NCBI GenBank assembly: GCA_033485155.1
Contig: JAWQJJ010000007.1
Span: forward strand, 1 to 64,000
DNA from: Methanomassiliicoccus sp.
Lineage (GTDB): Archaea; Thermoplasmatota; Thermoplasmata; Methanomassiliicoccales; Methanomassiliicoccaceae
Direction of reading: 5' to 3'
Length of the DNA: 64,000 nucleotides
Position 1 is the stretch's first letter, and each line of letters starts with the position of its first letter. Below the pieces are notes generated by a model. It had not been told where the DNA came from, did not search any database, and saw only the letters and a program-made list of their open reading frames with translations. Positions 53,197 to 61,575 of the stretch are shown here, in pieces. The position numbers were made by a program, and so were the translations under genes.

Positions 53197-53749
53197 CGGA
53201 CCTCACCACTCGGTAGGCGGCCTTGTTGATCACGATCCCGGCCTGTTCGAGCAGGAGCTTGGCATGGTCGAGGTTGGAGCGCATGGAACGGACGCATTGC
53301 TCGCAGGCCCGCCCGTGGCCGCCGGATGGGCGGGTGTACCTGGTATCGAGCTCGGGAGCGGCCTGGGGGAGGCAGTCCACGACCCGCGAGATGACCGTGC
53401 GGGGATTGGAGAGGCAGGAGGAACAGTCCTCGAACGGTTGCTGGAAGCTTATGCCGTTGGCGAACCTAGCAATGTCTCCCAGTCCAGAGAGGACGTCGAC
53501 ACATTCCTGGTCATACACGACCTCCCAGTCCCGGCAGAGCATGACCCCGTGGATGCCGGAGGCCTCGGCGGACATCAGCCTGATGATGCCCTTTAAGCAC
53601 CGCTGGTCGGTCAGGTCCTGCTTCTGACGGCATCCGTGGCAGTCGACGACGAGAACGCCCCGTTCCCGGTGCCCGGCGCAGGTCGGATGCATCGGTTTTC
53701 TCTCCGGGGGGCGGCTCCTAGCTCTTTTCGAGAAAAGATCGATCCTCAT
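53186..53749 (-). CDS. Cysteine-rich protein leading the pilus operon
   Basis: This 187-residue soluble protein has 11 cysteines: C24, C37, C40, C51, C72, C83, C109, C112, C126, C149 and C152, including three C-x2-C pairs. This suggests zinc or Fe-S binding. It has no signal or membrane helix. It is first in the operon with the pilus ATPase, so it probably acts with it in the cytoplasm as a regulator or adaptor. I do not recognise the family. GGAGCGGG lies before the ATG. Confidence 0.7.
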   Translation of the reverse strand: MRIDLFSKRARSRPPERKPMHPTCAGHRERGVLVVDCHGCRQKQDLTDQRCLKGIIRLMSAEASGIHGVMLCRDWEVVYDQECVDVLSGLGDIARFANGISFQQPFEDCSSCLSNPRTVISRVVDCLPQAAPELDTRYTRPSGGHGRACEQCVRSMRSNLDHAKLLLEQAGIVINKAAYRVVRSDEH

Positions 53750-53882
53750 GGTCCCGCTCCTCCCACGGCGGATGAGGTCATCCTTGTTGATGCTACAATG
53801 ATGCTACGGTGGCCCCCTGGTGGCTCGTGGGAATGCTATTCCGACGATGAGGTTATCGCCCCATGATCGATCGCAATAGAGG

Positions 53883-53890
53883 TTATATCG
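53883..53890 (+). promoter_or_regulatory. TATA box of the U32 gene
   Basis: TTATATCG lies 22-29 bases before the ATG at 53912, the spacing of a leaderless archaeal transcript. Confidence 0.55.
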
Positions 53891-53911
53891 GACCCACCGT
53901 ATTGCAAATGC

Positions 53912-55834
53912 ATGGAAGTGCTCGCCCCCGCCGGGTCCAAAGAGTCGTTCAAGGCCGCCCTGGCCGGCGGTGCCGATGCTATCTACCTCGGCGGCAAGCT
54001 GTTCGGGGCCCGGCGCTTCGCTCAAAACTTCTCCGACCCGGAACTAGCCGGAGCGGTTAGGCTGGCCCACTCCCGCGGGGTCAAGGTGTACGTGACGGTG
54101 AACGTGCTGATCAAGGAGCGGGAGCTCCCCTTGGCCTACGACTACCTCGATGTGCTGGACCGCATCGGAGTGGATGCGGTCATCGTGCAGGACCGCGGCC
54201 TTGCCCGACTCATTCTGGACAATTACGGAATGCCGGTGCACGCCTCGACCCAGATGGGGATCCACTCTCCTGAGGATGCCCGGTGGGCGGAGAGCATGGG
54301 GATGAAGAGGGCCATACTGGCCCGGGAGCTTGGCCTCGAAGAAGTGGAGAGGGTACGAAGCGCGAGCAACATCGGGATCGAGGTGTTCATCCACGGGGCG
54401 CTGTGCTACGCCTTCTCAGGCCAATGCCTCTTCTCCTCGGTGCTGGGGGGCCGCTCGGGTAACCGGGGAATGTGTGCTCAGCCCTGCCGGAAGCGCTACA
54501 CCCTGGGGAAGGAGACGGCATACCTGCTGTCCACCGCCGACCTGTTCTCGGTGGACGCTCTTCCCGCACTGATGCGGATGGGTGTGGAGGCGGTCAAGAT
54601 CGAGGGTCGGCTGCGCTCCCCTACCTATGTCTACCTGGCGTCCAAGGTATACAAGGCGGCGGTGGAGCGCGCATCCCGAGGCGAAGAGGAACTGATCACT
54701 CCGCGCGAAAGGGAACTGCTCTCCGTAGCCTTCAACAGAGGATTCAGCTCGGGATACCTGTTGACGGACAAGGTTATGCAGCGCTCTTACCCAGAATCCC
54801 GGGGGCTGCCCCTGGGGACCGCACGTTCCGAGGGCCGCACGGTCAGGGTCCACGGCGCCATGCAGGAGGGGGATGGCATCACTTTCTACCGCGACGGAGA
54901 GAAGATCGGAGGCTTCGAGGTCCGTGCTCCCCGCCGGGAGGGCGACCAGACCGTTGTCGCCTCCCCCTTCCGGCTGGAATTAGGCGAGTACGCCGCCTAC
55001 AAGACCAAGGACCGGGAGTTCCCGGCCATCGAGAGGGAGATCTCCGCGATCCCCATTTCTGATTCCCAGGTCAAACGGCGCCGCACCCATCTTGACCTCC
55101 CGACGGTGGAACGACCTCCGCGCCAGGGGGAGCTCTCATTCTACATCTCATCGATTCCATCGCTGGAGGCGGTCCTGCCATGCGCGGGGAGGGTGTACTT
55201 CGATGCCGGCCCTCACCTGGAGGAGGCGATCGAGCGGTGCCGAGCCTCGGGGGTGGAGATCGTGGCCAACCTGCCTCGGGTGACCATGAAGGTCCCCCCC
55301 ATGCCCTCTGTACCGCTGATGGTCAGCTCCCCAGGGCAGGCTTTTGCCTTCCCCGACCGCCGCCTGTATGGCTCGTACTTCATGAATGTCTTCAACTCCC
55401 TGAGCAAGCCGGAGCTGTACCAGAGCACCCTTTCAGTAGAGCTTTCCAGGGACGACCTGAAGGATCTAACCGCGCACCACCGCGGCCGGCTGGAGGTCAT
55501 GGTCTTCGGACGGGTGGAACTCATGGTTACTCGCGATCCCTCACTATCAGAGGGCACGCTTATCGATGAGCGAGGGGCACGGTTCCCGGTGTTCCGCGAC
55601 CATTGCGGCTACGCTCACATCCTCAACTCCTCGGACCTCTTCCTCCTGGACTTCCTGGGCGAACTGGACCGCATGGGCATTGACTCCTACGGCATCGACC
55701 TGAGGCAGCGCCCCGCCGACCTGTGCTCGCTGGTGGCCAAGGCGTTCCACCGCCGAGACCTCAGGTCCAAGGACCGGATCAAGCGCCGGGTCGGGTCCAT
55801 AACCGCTGGCCATTACCTGCGAGGGGTGCAGTAG
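53912..55834 (+). CDS. Peptidase U32 family protein
   Basis: This 640-residue protein has the U32 signature EVFIHGALCYAFSGQC and GNRGMCAQPCR, whose cysteines bind a metal or Fe-S centre, in an N-terminal barrel that starts MEVLAPAGSKESFKAALAGGADAIYLGG. The C-terminal 250 residues are an added domain seen in longer archaeal and bacterial versions. U32 proteins include a collagenase and enzymes that hydroxylate 23S rRNA (RlhA), tRNA (TrhP) or ubiquinone precursors (UbiU/V), so an oxygen-independent hydroxylase role is as likely as proteolysis. Confidence 0.93.
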   Translation: MEVLAPAGSKESFKAALAGGADAIYLGGKLFGARRFAQNFSDPELAGAVRLAHSRGVKVYVTVNVLIKERELPLAYDYLDVLDRIGVDAVIVQDRGLARLILDNYGMPVHASTQMGIHSPEDARWAESMGMKRAILARELGLEEVERVRSASNIGIEVFIHGALCYAFSGQCLFSSVLGGRSGNRGMCAQPCRKRYTLGKETAYLLSTADLFSVDALPALMRMGVEAVKIEGRLRSPTYVYLASKVYKAAVERASRGEEELITPRERELLSVAFNRGFSSGYLLTDKVMQRSYPESRGLPLGTARSEGRTVRVHGAMQEGDGITFYRDGEKIGGFEVRAPRREGDQTVVASPFRLELGEYAAYKTKDREFPAIEREISAIPISDSQVKRRRTHLDLPTVERPPRQGELSFYISSIPSLEAVLPCAGRVYFDAGPHLEEAIERCRASGVEIVANLPRVTMKVPPMPSVPLMVSSPGQAFAFPDRRLYGSYFMNVFNSLSKPELYQSTLSVELSRDDLKDLTAHHRGRLEVMVFGRVELMVTRDPSLSEGTLIDERGARFPVFRDHCGYAHILNSSDLFLLDFLGELDRMGIDSYGIDLRQRPADLCSLVAKAFHRRDLRSKDRIKRRVGSITAGHYLRGVQ

Positions 55835-55890
55835 GAGGCTAACTGTAGCCGCAGCCCTGATGCCCCGGGCATAGGTTAAGGAGCGAAGTG

Positions 55891-56376
55891 ATGCTCGAAA
55901 TCGGAGGTGGACCTGGAGGCGATGCCCTATCCCGGAAAGCTCATCGCCCGGCAGGTGACCGGCGGGGGATGGGCGGTTTCTACGAGGCCATCATGGCCAT
56001 GATGATTGTCACCTCGGGAATCGTCCTCCTCACTTGCTCCTTCACTTTCCTTGCCGTCGACGGGCGAGAGGAAGACGCCCTCGACGGCACCTGCCAGGAC
56101 GTTCTTGCTTCGATTCTAAGCAACCGTACTCTGGCTACCAACGACCACATGCTGGACCATCGCAAGCTGGAGCGTGCCGATTGGTCGTCGCTCCGGGGAG
56201 CATGGGATGGAGGCCTCGCCGTAATGCTCACCCTTCCCGACGGATCCACCACGACGCTTTTCCGTGACGATGCTCCCCTCACTGGAGAACGGAGCGCACG
56301 GAGCGAGCCGATCAACCTCGTGGAGCGAGGCGGCGAGGTCGGGGCTGGTCTGCTGACGGTGTGGGTGTGGCGATGA
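55891..56376 (+). CDS. Pseudopilin-like protein (1)
   Basis: This protein of about 161 residues starts at ATG 55891, seven bases after AAGGAG (a GTG at 55888 is in frame). It has a charged leader of about 26 residues ending in KAHRPAGDRRGMG/GFYEAIMAMM, a class III-like prepilin site with a glutamate about four or five residues after cleavage and a hydrophobic helix, then a small soluble domain. The nearby pilus ATPase and platform make a minor pilin role plausible. The next gene starts in an ATGA overlap. Confidence 0.65.
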   Translation: MLEIGGGPGGDALSRKAHRPAGDRRGMGGFYEAIMAMMIVTSGIVLLTCSFTFLAVDGREEDALDGTCQDVLASILSNRTLATNDHMLDHRKLERADWSSLRGAWDGGLAVMLTLPDGSTTTLFRDDAPLTGERSARSEPINLVERGGEVGAGLLTVWVWR

Positions 56377-56810
56377 GGAGAGACCGCCGCGCCCTGGCCG
56401 GGCTGTTCGATGCCCTCATCTTCCTAGCCATCGCCTCCCTGGTCTCCGTTTCCCTGCTCTCCGCCATTGGTGTGTCTCACGACGATGGCCGTAGGGACCA
56501 TAGGGTCGACGCCGTGCACACCGCCCTCTTGAGGTCCACGGTCGACGACTCCATGGGGAACCCATGTTCGGTGCAGGACCTCTTCAAGCTCGAGGTCGTG
56601 GGGCCGAAAGACCACGAGGAAGAGATTTCGTCCGTCCTGGAGCTATTACTGATAGGGAAGGAGTGGCGCTGGTCGGTGATTTACGGCGAGCGGTCCTGGT
56701 CGTACGGGACCGACACGGTGCCCGATGATACCGTGCGCTGCTCTGTCGTCCGGGCGCCGTTCAACGGCTCCTTCATCGAATACCGGCTCGAGGTGTGGAA
56801 TCACTCATGA
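56373..56810 (+). CDS. Pseudopilin-like protein (2)
   Basis: This 145-residue protein begins in an ATGA overlap with the previous gene. Leader MRRDRRALAG/LFDALIFLAIASLVSV is short and basic, followed by a hydrophobic helix with a charge near its start, and then a soluble domain with one cysteine pair. It is probably a TadE/F-like minor pilin paired with the gene before. Its end overlaps the convergent zinc-ribbon gene by 10 bases. Confidence 0.65.
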   Translation: MRRDRRALAGLFDALIFLAIASLVSVSLLSAIGVSHDDGRRDHRVDAVHTALLRSTVDDSMGNPCSVQDLFKLEVVGPKDHEEEISSVLELLLIGKEWRWSVIYGERSWSYGTDTVPDDTVRCSVVRAPFNGSFIEYRLEVWNHS

Positions 56811-57166
56811 AGGCGTCCTTTGCGCTCCTCGATGATCTGACGGGCCTCCCGGTTGGTGCGACCGAGGTCAAGGTAGGAGAACACGAAAGACACGACGATC
56901 AATCCGAACACCAGGCCGATGTACGGCGTCCCGTCCATTCCAGAGATGAATGAGGCGAAGCCGGCATTATAGTCGCGGTGCGCCAGCAGCAGGAGGATGA
57001 GCGCCAGCGCCATGCCGCTGGTCAGGTACATAGCCCTGCCATAGACGGACCGGTGAACCTTGATGGTGATGGCCTCGTCCCGACACGCCTCGCACCGATC
57101 ATCCATCATCAGCGTCCTCGGCCGTGCAATATCGCACTTCGGACAGTACTTATATCTCATCGTCAC
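56801..57166 (-). CDS. Zinc-ribbon two-helix membrane protein
   Basis: This 121-residue protein has an N-terminal zinc ribbon (CPKC at 8-11 and CEAC at 25-28), two membrane helices (about 47-64 and 82-100) and a charged tail. It starts at a GTG overlapping the apgM stop (GTGA) or at the ATG six bases later. No family name is recognised. It is translationally coupled to apgM, though a functional link is not obvious. Confidence 0.65.
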   Translation of the reverse strand: MTMRYKYCPKCDIARPRTLMMDDRCEACRDEAITIKVHRSVYGRAMYLTSGMALALILLLLAHRDYNAGFASFISGMDGTPYIGLVFGLIVVSFVFSYLDLGRTNREARQIIEERKGRLHE

Positions 57167-58395
57167 GCCCCGAACTTCTCCGACCGATCCACTTTGTCCA
57201 CCAGTATCGGTAGGAGATCCACTCCTCTAATGCGCCCCAGGCCCCCAGATGCACAGGACACTTCGTCGTAGCTCTGGACGCCGTCCCTGACCGACGTCTC
57301 GGAGCATATGGTCAGCGGGACAGGGTCCCCGGAATGGTCCATCCTGCCCACCGGGGTGCAGTGGTCGGCGCACAGGGCGATGGCCGTGCCCTCCGGCAAT
57401 CCATCGCGCAGCACCCCAGCCATATCGTCCAGGCGCTCGATGACCTCAACCTTGGCCATGACATCGCCGTCATGGGAGACGATGTCCGGAGCCTTGACGT
57501 TAATCAGTACGAAGTCCTTGCGCTCGAGCTCCCGGAGCGCGGTCCTGGCCTTGGACACCATGTTGGTATCCAGTCCGCCAGTGGCGCCTGGCGCGTCGAC
57601 CACCTCAAGGCCGCAGACCCGGGCGATGCCCTTGATTAGGGTCACTCCAGCCACACAGGATGCGGTCATGCCATACTTCCTCTCGAACGGCTCGATGTGG
57701 GGGAAGACGCCGCCCCCTCTGGGCAGCAGGGCGTTGGCCGGGGGGAGTCCTTCCTCCCGCCTCCTCGCGTTCACCGGATGGTCGTCCAGAATCTCGTAAG
57801 TCCTGCGGACGAAGGCGTTGACCGCATCCGCCGTCCGTTCCGCTCCGGGAACCAGCGGGCGGGACAGCTGGACCCTGGCGACGGCGTGGGGGTCGGCATC
57901 GGTGACCCGTGGGTCCAAATCATCGCCCTGAAACAACAGGACGGCCCGGTGTTCGGTTCCCTCCCTGACCAGGACCTTAATGCCGTCAACCTCCACACCC
58001 TCGAGGGCCTTGACCAGCTCGACAGTGTCTGGTTCCCTTACCCGACCGGCCCGTCGGTCCAGGACGTCCATGCTGGCATCGACGGTGGCAAAGTTGCACC
58101 GGAACGCGACATCCCCCTCCCTGCCCACGAGCCCGACCCCGGCCGCCTCGAACGGTCCCCGGCCAGTGTACACCTGGCGCGGATCGTAACCCAACAGGGC
58201 GAGGTGGGAGGTATCCGAGCCTGGCCTGATGCCCGGCCCGATGACATCCATGCATCCCGAGGTGCCGTTCTGGGCGAACCAGTCCAGGTTGGGCTTGGAG
58301 GCCGCCTGGAGCGGCGTGCGGTGACCCAGCTCCTTGACCGCCCGGTCCCCCAGACCGTCCATTACTAAGATAATGATCTTTCCGGCGGTATCCAT
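57163..58395 (-). CDS. apgM: Cofactor-independent phosphoglycerate mutase, archaeal type
   Basis: This 410-residue alkaline-phosphatase-superfamily enzyme interconverts 3- and 2-phosphoglycerate in glycolysis and gluconeogenesis. ILVMDGLGDR supplies the first metal ligand, SDTSHLALLGYDP the catalytic serine region, and KAPDIVSHDGD and LCADHCTPV the later ligands. Length fits the archaeal aPGAM family. A TATA (58421-58429) lies 26-34 bases upstream, within the terminator tract of the preceding gene. Confidence 0.95.
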   Translation of the reverse strand: MDTAGKIIILVMDGLGDRAVKELGHRTPLQAASKPNLDWFAQNGTSGCMDVIGPGIRPGSDTSHLALLGYDPRQVYTGRGPFEAAGVGLVGREGDVAFRCNFATVDASMDVLDRRAGRVREPDTVELVKALEGVEVDGIKVLVREGTEHRAVLLFQGDDLDPRVTDADPHAVARVQLSRPLVPGAERTADAVNAFVRRTYEILDDHPVNARRREEGLPPANALLPRGGGVFPHIEPFERKYGMTASCVAGVTLIKGIARVCGLEVVDAPGATGGLDTNMVSKARTALRELERKDFVLINVKAPDIVSHDGDVMAKVEVIERLDDMAGVLRDGLPEGTAIALCADHCTPVGRMDHSGDPVPLTICSETSVRDGVQSYDEVSCASGGLGRIRGVDLLPILVDKVDRSEKFGA

Positions 58396-58419
58396 CCGAT
58401 CGATCGCGTTATGGACAAA

Positions 58420-58439
58420 GAATATAAAAAAGGCGTTTG
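58420..58439 (-). terminator. Combined terminator tract and apgM TATA box
   Basis: On the minus strand AAACGCCTT (58438-58430) runs into TTTTTATATT. It follows the 58449 gene as a likely stop signal, and its ATAT part is also correctly placed as the apgM TATA box. Confidence 0.45.
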
Positions 58440-58448
58440 GCCCGCCGT

Positions 58449-58826
58449 TCAGGCCGTGGACCGGGACCAGATCCCTTCAGGCAGGGAATCGTAGAGCCCC
58501 ATCTCCATCTCCTCGGCCTCGATCGTGGGAGCGGCGTACTTCTCAATCTTCTCTACGTTCAGTCCCCAGTAGAACACCCGCCAGGTCCGGCCGTTAGGCA
58601 GAACAACCTCTTCCCAGTGGGTGGTCAGGAGCTGTACGTCCTGCAGGAAATAGAACATTCTCCGGTCATCCTGATCGAGGGCGTTATCGATGATCTCGTC
58701 GCCAAACCCGAAATAGTTCAGCACCCTGATCGAGATATCATCGGCCACATCCTCGGTGACCTCCATCTTGTTCTTTACAGCCTTGGCCAAGGTTTCGTAC
58801 GTTACGATGTCTCTTATGTTACTCAT
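58449..58826 (-). CDS. Conserved-looking small soluble protein
   Basis: This 125-residue protein starts at ATG 58826, which has AGGAGAGAAGGG just before it; an ATG 15 bases upstream would place the ribosome site inside the gene. Residues 1-60 are helical (MSNIRDIVTYETLAKAVKNK; VADDISIRVLNYFGFGDEIIDN). The rest has YFLQDVQLLTTHWEEVVLPNGRTWRVFYW. I cannot name the family with certainty. A short-leader TATA-like tatataaag lies about 30 bases upstream. Confidence 0.7.
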   Translation of the reverse strand: MSNIRDIVTYETLAKAVKNKMEVTEDVADDISIRVLNYFGFGDEIIDNALDQDDRRMFYFLQDVQLLTTHWEEVVLPNGRTWRVFYWGLNVEKIEKYAAPTIEAEEMEMGLYDSLPEGIWSRSTA

Positions 58827-58949
58827 CCCTTCTCTCCTCATAGGTATCTGTATGCACTACTATATAAAGATGATGAATCATTCATCCAATGTGGCTGTCG
58901 ATTCCTGTCTGGCTGAAAAATGAGAATAAAAATGATCGGGTGGAGGGTT

Positions 58950-60008
58950 TCAGATGATTATGTCGCCGTCCTTGAGGATCTGCGTATCGTCGACCCATAT
59001 CGAAGGAAGCTTGACCAGGCAGTCCTGGTGAATCATCGCCGGGCCGTCGTTATCGTAGTTGAACCCAATGGCGAAGTGGCATGTCTTGCCCACCTTCTCG
59101 TCCTCTAGCATATTGTTGACCATCTTGGCCCTGTAGTTGAGCCCGATCCCCAGCTCGCCAATGTTGCGGGCATTGCGTTCCTCCGCGACCATGCCGTTCT
59201 CTCTAGCCCGACGCTCCCCACTCCTAATGACCTCCAGCAGGGCCTCTGCGTCCCGCCCCCCGCTGACCTTCTTGATGAACCCGTTCTCAAAGTCCAACCG
59301 GACGGGCTCCTCTGGCTGCACGCAGTGGGGTATGAGGTCCAGGGTGCCGTCATAGACGATGGTCCCCTTGGTCGAGCCGACAACCGGAGAAATGTATACT
59401 TCCCCGCATGGCACGTTGCCGCCGCTCCCCGGAGTGCGGAAGTCCCCATCATCGGCATAGGCCAACCGGTCCTCGATGGATATGGTGACGTCGGTGCCTG
59501 CCGGCGAGGTCACGTGCACCCTCCTACCGCCGTCGATGACCCTCTTGAGCTTGGCGGCGTTGGCCCGCATTTCCTGGTAGTCCACCACCACGCAGCGCTC
59601 GAAGGTATCTCTGGTCAAAGAGGGGGACCAGAACGAGCGGATCCTGCGCTCACCCATCATATAGTATTGGATGTGGTCGTACTTCTTGCCGTTATGCCCG
59701 ATGTAGCCGATCTTCTGACCGAATGGGTCCTTGCCGGTCTTGTAGAACGGAACGGAGATGAAGATGTCAGGGTTCTCCCTGATCGCCGCCAGCACCGTAT
59801 GCTCGGCGAACTGCAGGATGGTCTTCGGCTCCTGGACGATCATCACTGGCTTGCCGCCGAGGGCCTTGGTCTGATCGAACAGCGCCCGGGATATGTCGAA
59901 GGCGTCCCCCTCGAAATTGGTCGCAATCACCACTTCCTCGCCGGGCCGGAGCCCGAGAACGTCGCGCATGGCCACCAGGGCCGCTTCTTCAAGCTTGGAC
60001 ATTAACAC
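58950..60008 (-). CDS. M29-like metallo-aminopeptidase
   Basis: This 352-residue enzyme resembles the AmpS/PepS (M29) and NicX group. NIGELGIGLN, CHFAIGFNYDNDGPAMIHQDCLVKLP and a C-terminal HQD region supply the expected metal ligands (Glu, His, Asp). The N-terminus (LGLRPGEEVVIATNF) is family-typical. It should release N-terminal residues from peptides in the cytoplasm, downstream of the proteasome. The preferred residue is unknown. It is monocistronic. Confidence 0.87.
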   Translation of the reverse strand: MLMSKLEEAALVAMRDVLGLRPGEEVVIATNFEGDAFDISRALFDQTKALGGKPVMIVQEPKTILQFAEHTVLAAIRENPDIFISVPFYKTGKDPFGQKIGYIGHNGKKYDHIQYYMMGERRIRSFWSPSLTRDTFERCVVVDYQEMRANAAKLKRVIDGGRRVHVTSPAGTDVTISIEDRLAYADDGDFRTPGSGGNVPCGEVYISPVVGSTKGTIVYDGTLDLIPHCVQPEEPVRLDFENGFIKKVSGGRDAEALLEVIRSGERRARENGMVAEERNARNIGELGIGLNYRAKMVNNMLEDEKVGKTCHFAIGFNYDNDGPAMIHQDCLVKLPSIWVDDTQILKDGDIII

Positions 60009-60164
60009 CCTCCGCGTCTGCTGTGCAGATTGGCACTAAGCTCGTGCGTATAAGACACTTGCATGGAGAGGTCAAGATATGAATGTAATGGAGCCTGCCA
60101 CCATAGGGCCGAAAACACTGGATGGAAAAAGAGGGAAGTAGTTTCTGAGTTCAGGTTCTATTGC

Positions 60165-60341
60165 TTAGAACCTTCTCTCGCTGCGTGCCGGCTTATGCTT
60201 CTGGTAGCATTCCCTGCAGTACACCGGCCTTCCCTCAGTCGGCTTGAATGGGACCTGGGTCTCTGCTCCACAGTCGGAGCACTTGGCTGGATGCATCTCA
60301 CGGGGCTCGTCGCGCCTATAACCGCCTCTTCTGTCGTTCAT
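60165..60341 (-). CDS. Small CxxC-CxxC zinc-binding protein
   Basis: This 58-residue protein starts at ATG 60341 after CAGG; a longer frame to 60368 lacks a site. The core C-x2-C-x17-C-x2-C (CSDCG...YCRECYQKH) is a treble-clef or zinc-ribbon knuckle, flanked by Arg-rich termini. Such small proteins are abundant in this lineage and in some bacteria and may bind nucleic acid. The role is unknown. Confidence 0.75.
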   Translation of the reverse strand: MNDRRGGYRRDEPREMHPAKCSDCGAETQVPFKPTEGRPVYCRECYQKHKPARSERRF

Positions 60342-60528
60342 ACTATTACCTGTTGCTACTTTCCACATGTGGTTCAGACATGTGTATGTCTCTCCAATTC
60401 ATAATCTGGTATAAAATAACACCTATTGCACCCATCGTTAAACGAAATTAACGTCGTTCAACCCAGTAACTCGCTGTTTCTGAGCGACTATGGCTCGGAC
60501 CTCGTAGCCAGTATCATCTTAGACAAGG

Positions 60529-60536
60529 TTTATATG
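60529..60536 (+). promoter_or_regulatory. TATA box of the 60561 gene
   Basis: TTTATATG is 25-32 bases before the ATG, predicting a leaderless message. Confidence 0.6.
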
Positions 60537-60560
60537 CGAAACTGCTCATCCATCCCCCCC

Positions 60561-60806
60561 ATGAACAAGAACGTTCTGTTGGTCCTCGTCATCATTCTCA
60601 CCCCTATCGTCATAATGGGCGTTCTGGCAGTAGGTGGAGCGGAGAAGTTCGAGGAGAAGAAGCAGGCGGCCGAGCAAGAGGAAAGCGGCACTAATAACAC
60701 CGAGGCGGCGACCATCCTGCTCCCCGTGGAGGGTGCAATCTCCACCTTCCCGTCATACTCCCTGTCCCCTCTGGCATATCAGGGGTTAGCGGTCAGGGCA
60801 ACATAA
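60561..60806 (+). CDS. Small membrane-anchored protein
   Basis: This 81-residue protein has a basic start (MNKN), one hydrophobic helix (about 5-25), a Glu/Gln-rich stretch and a Thr-rich outer part. The start at 60561 is fixed by the TATA box; the open frame extends further upstream across that box. It could be a signal-anchored surface protein. The function is unknown. A terminator-like tract overlaps its stop codon. Confidence 0.6.
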   Translation: MNKNVLLVLVIILTPIVIMGVLAVGGAEKFEEKKQAAEQEESGTNNTEAATILLPVEGAISTFPSYSLSPLAYQGLAVRAT

Positions 60807-60827
60807 ACCCCTTCGTTGTTCTTTCTC
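60805..60827 (+). terminator. AAACCCCTT-type terminator overlapping a stop codon
   Basis: AAACCCCTT begins inside the TAA and is followed by a T-rich tract (cgttgttctttctcc). Confidence 0.45.
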
Positions 60828-60906
60828 CTGGCTCTTGATCATATGGACTCTTCATTTATCGAGAGCGAAAGATGCCGTACTTAGGTTGGAACGATTTTGC
60901 TGGGCG

Positions 60907-60955
60907 GCCTTGAGGTGATCGCGAAATCTCAAGGCGCCTAGCGATCTCAGTCGCT
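60907..60955. other. Two adjacent hairpins at the end of a small minus-strand gene
   Basis: GCCTTGAG-N13-CTCAAGGC (60907-60935, 8-base arms) and AGCGA-N6-TCGCT (60940-60955) lie side by side and overlap the stop codon of the gene at 60947. They may form a terminator or part of a small RNA; no T-run follows directly. Confidence 0.35.
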
Positions 60956-61171
60956 GGGCCGGGAGGCCTTGCCCTCTGAGGTCATGACTATCCTCACCCG
61001 TTTGCCTGGCGGAACCTCGATGACGACCTCGTCCCTAATACTCCGCTCAGAGACCTCCTTCTCCTTCCTCACGCTCTTGTTCATCTTGAGCATCTTTTCG
61101 CTCGGCTCATCGAGCAACACTATGTTCATCCGCCGGACCTCATCCGATGCCGCCAATATCAGCTCGCCCAC
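60947..61171 (-). CDS. Small charged protein of unknown function, GTG start
   Basis: This 74-residue protein starts at GTG with GGTGAT three bases before it, the same spacing seen at other starts here. The frame stays open for about 14 codons upstream (reading VLDFQWIKGDT) before an in-frame TAA, without an ATG, so a decayed N-terminus is possible. No domain is recognised; the middle is rich in Lys and Glu. Confidence 0.45.
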   Translation of the reverse strand: MGELILAASDEVRRMNIVLLDEPSEKMLKMNKSVRKEKEVSERSIRDEVVIEVPPGKRVRIVMTSEGKASRPSD

Positions 61172-61575
61172 TGTATCACCCTTGATCCACTGGAAATCCA
61201 GGACGGGTCCTGTTTACGGGACGACGACTGCCGCTGCGGTCGCCGGTCCGTGAGCCCATCTCTTCGTTAACCATCCCTAACGCGCACCTTAGGATATCGT
61301 TTTCTATCGCCCCCTAACTTCGGGGACGCTCCTTCAGGGCATCGACAGCCATTAAGCATTTCTTCAGAAAAGGGAGCCGAGCTATGGGATGAGGTCATGG
61401 AATGGCTCGATCCTGCGATTATGGCCTGTCAGCATGATCCTTCGTCTTATCATAAAAAACGAATGTCGTATGTGGCTTCTGGAAAAATTGGAATACATCA
61501 ATTAAGGAATAAAACCTACATAATTCAGTTAGGAATGATTATAAATGTTTGTTTCAAATTATCTTGATTGATACA
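61172..61575. other. Intergenic stretch, AT-rich toward its right end
   Basis: No gene is convincing in about 400 bases, apart from the short upstream extension of the 60947 frame. From about 61440 the sequence becomes AT-rich and carries the TATA box (TTATAAAT, 61539-61546) of the next gene. Confidence 0.4.
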
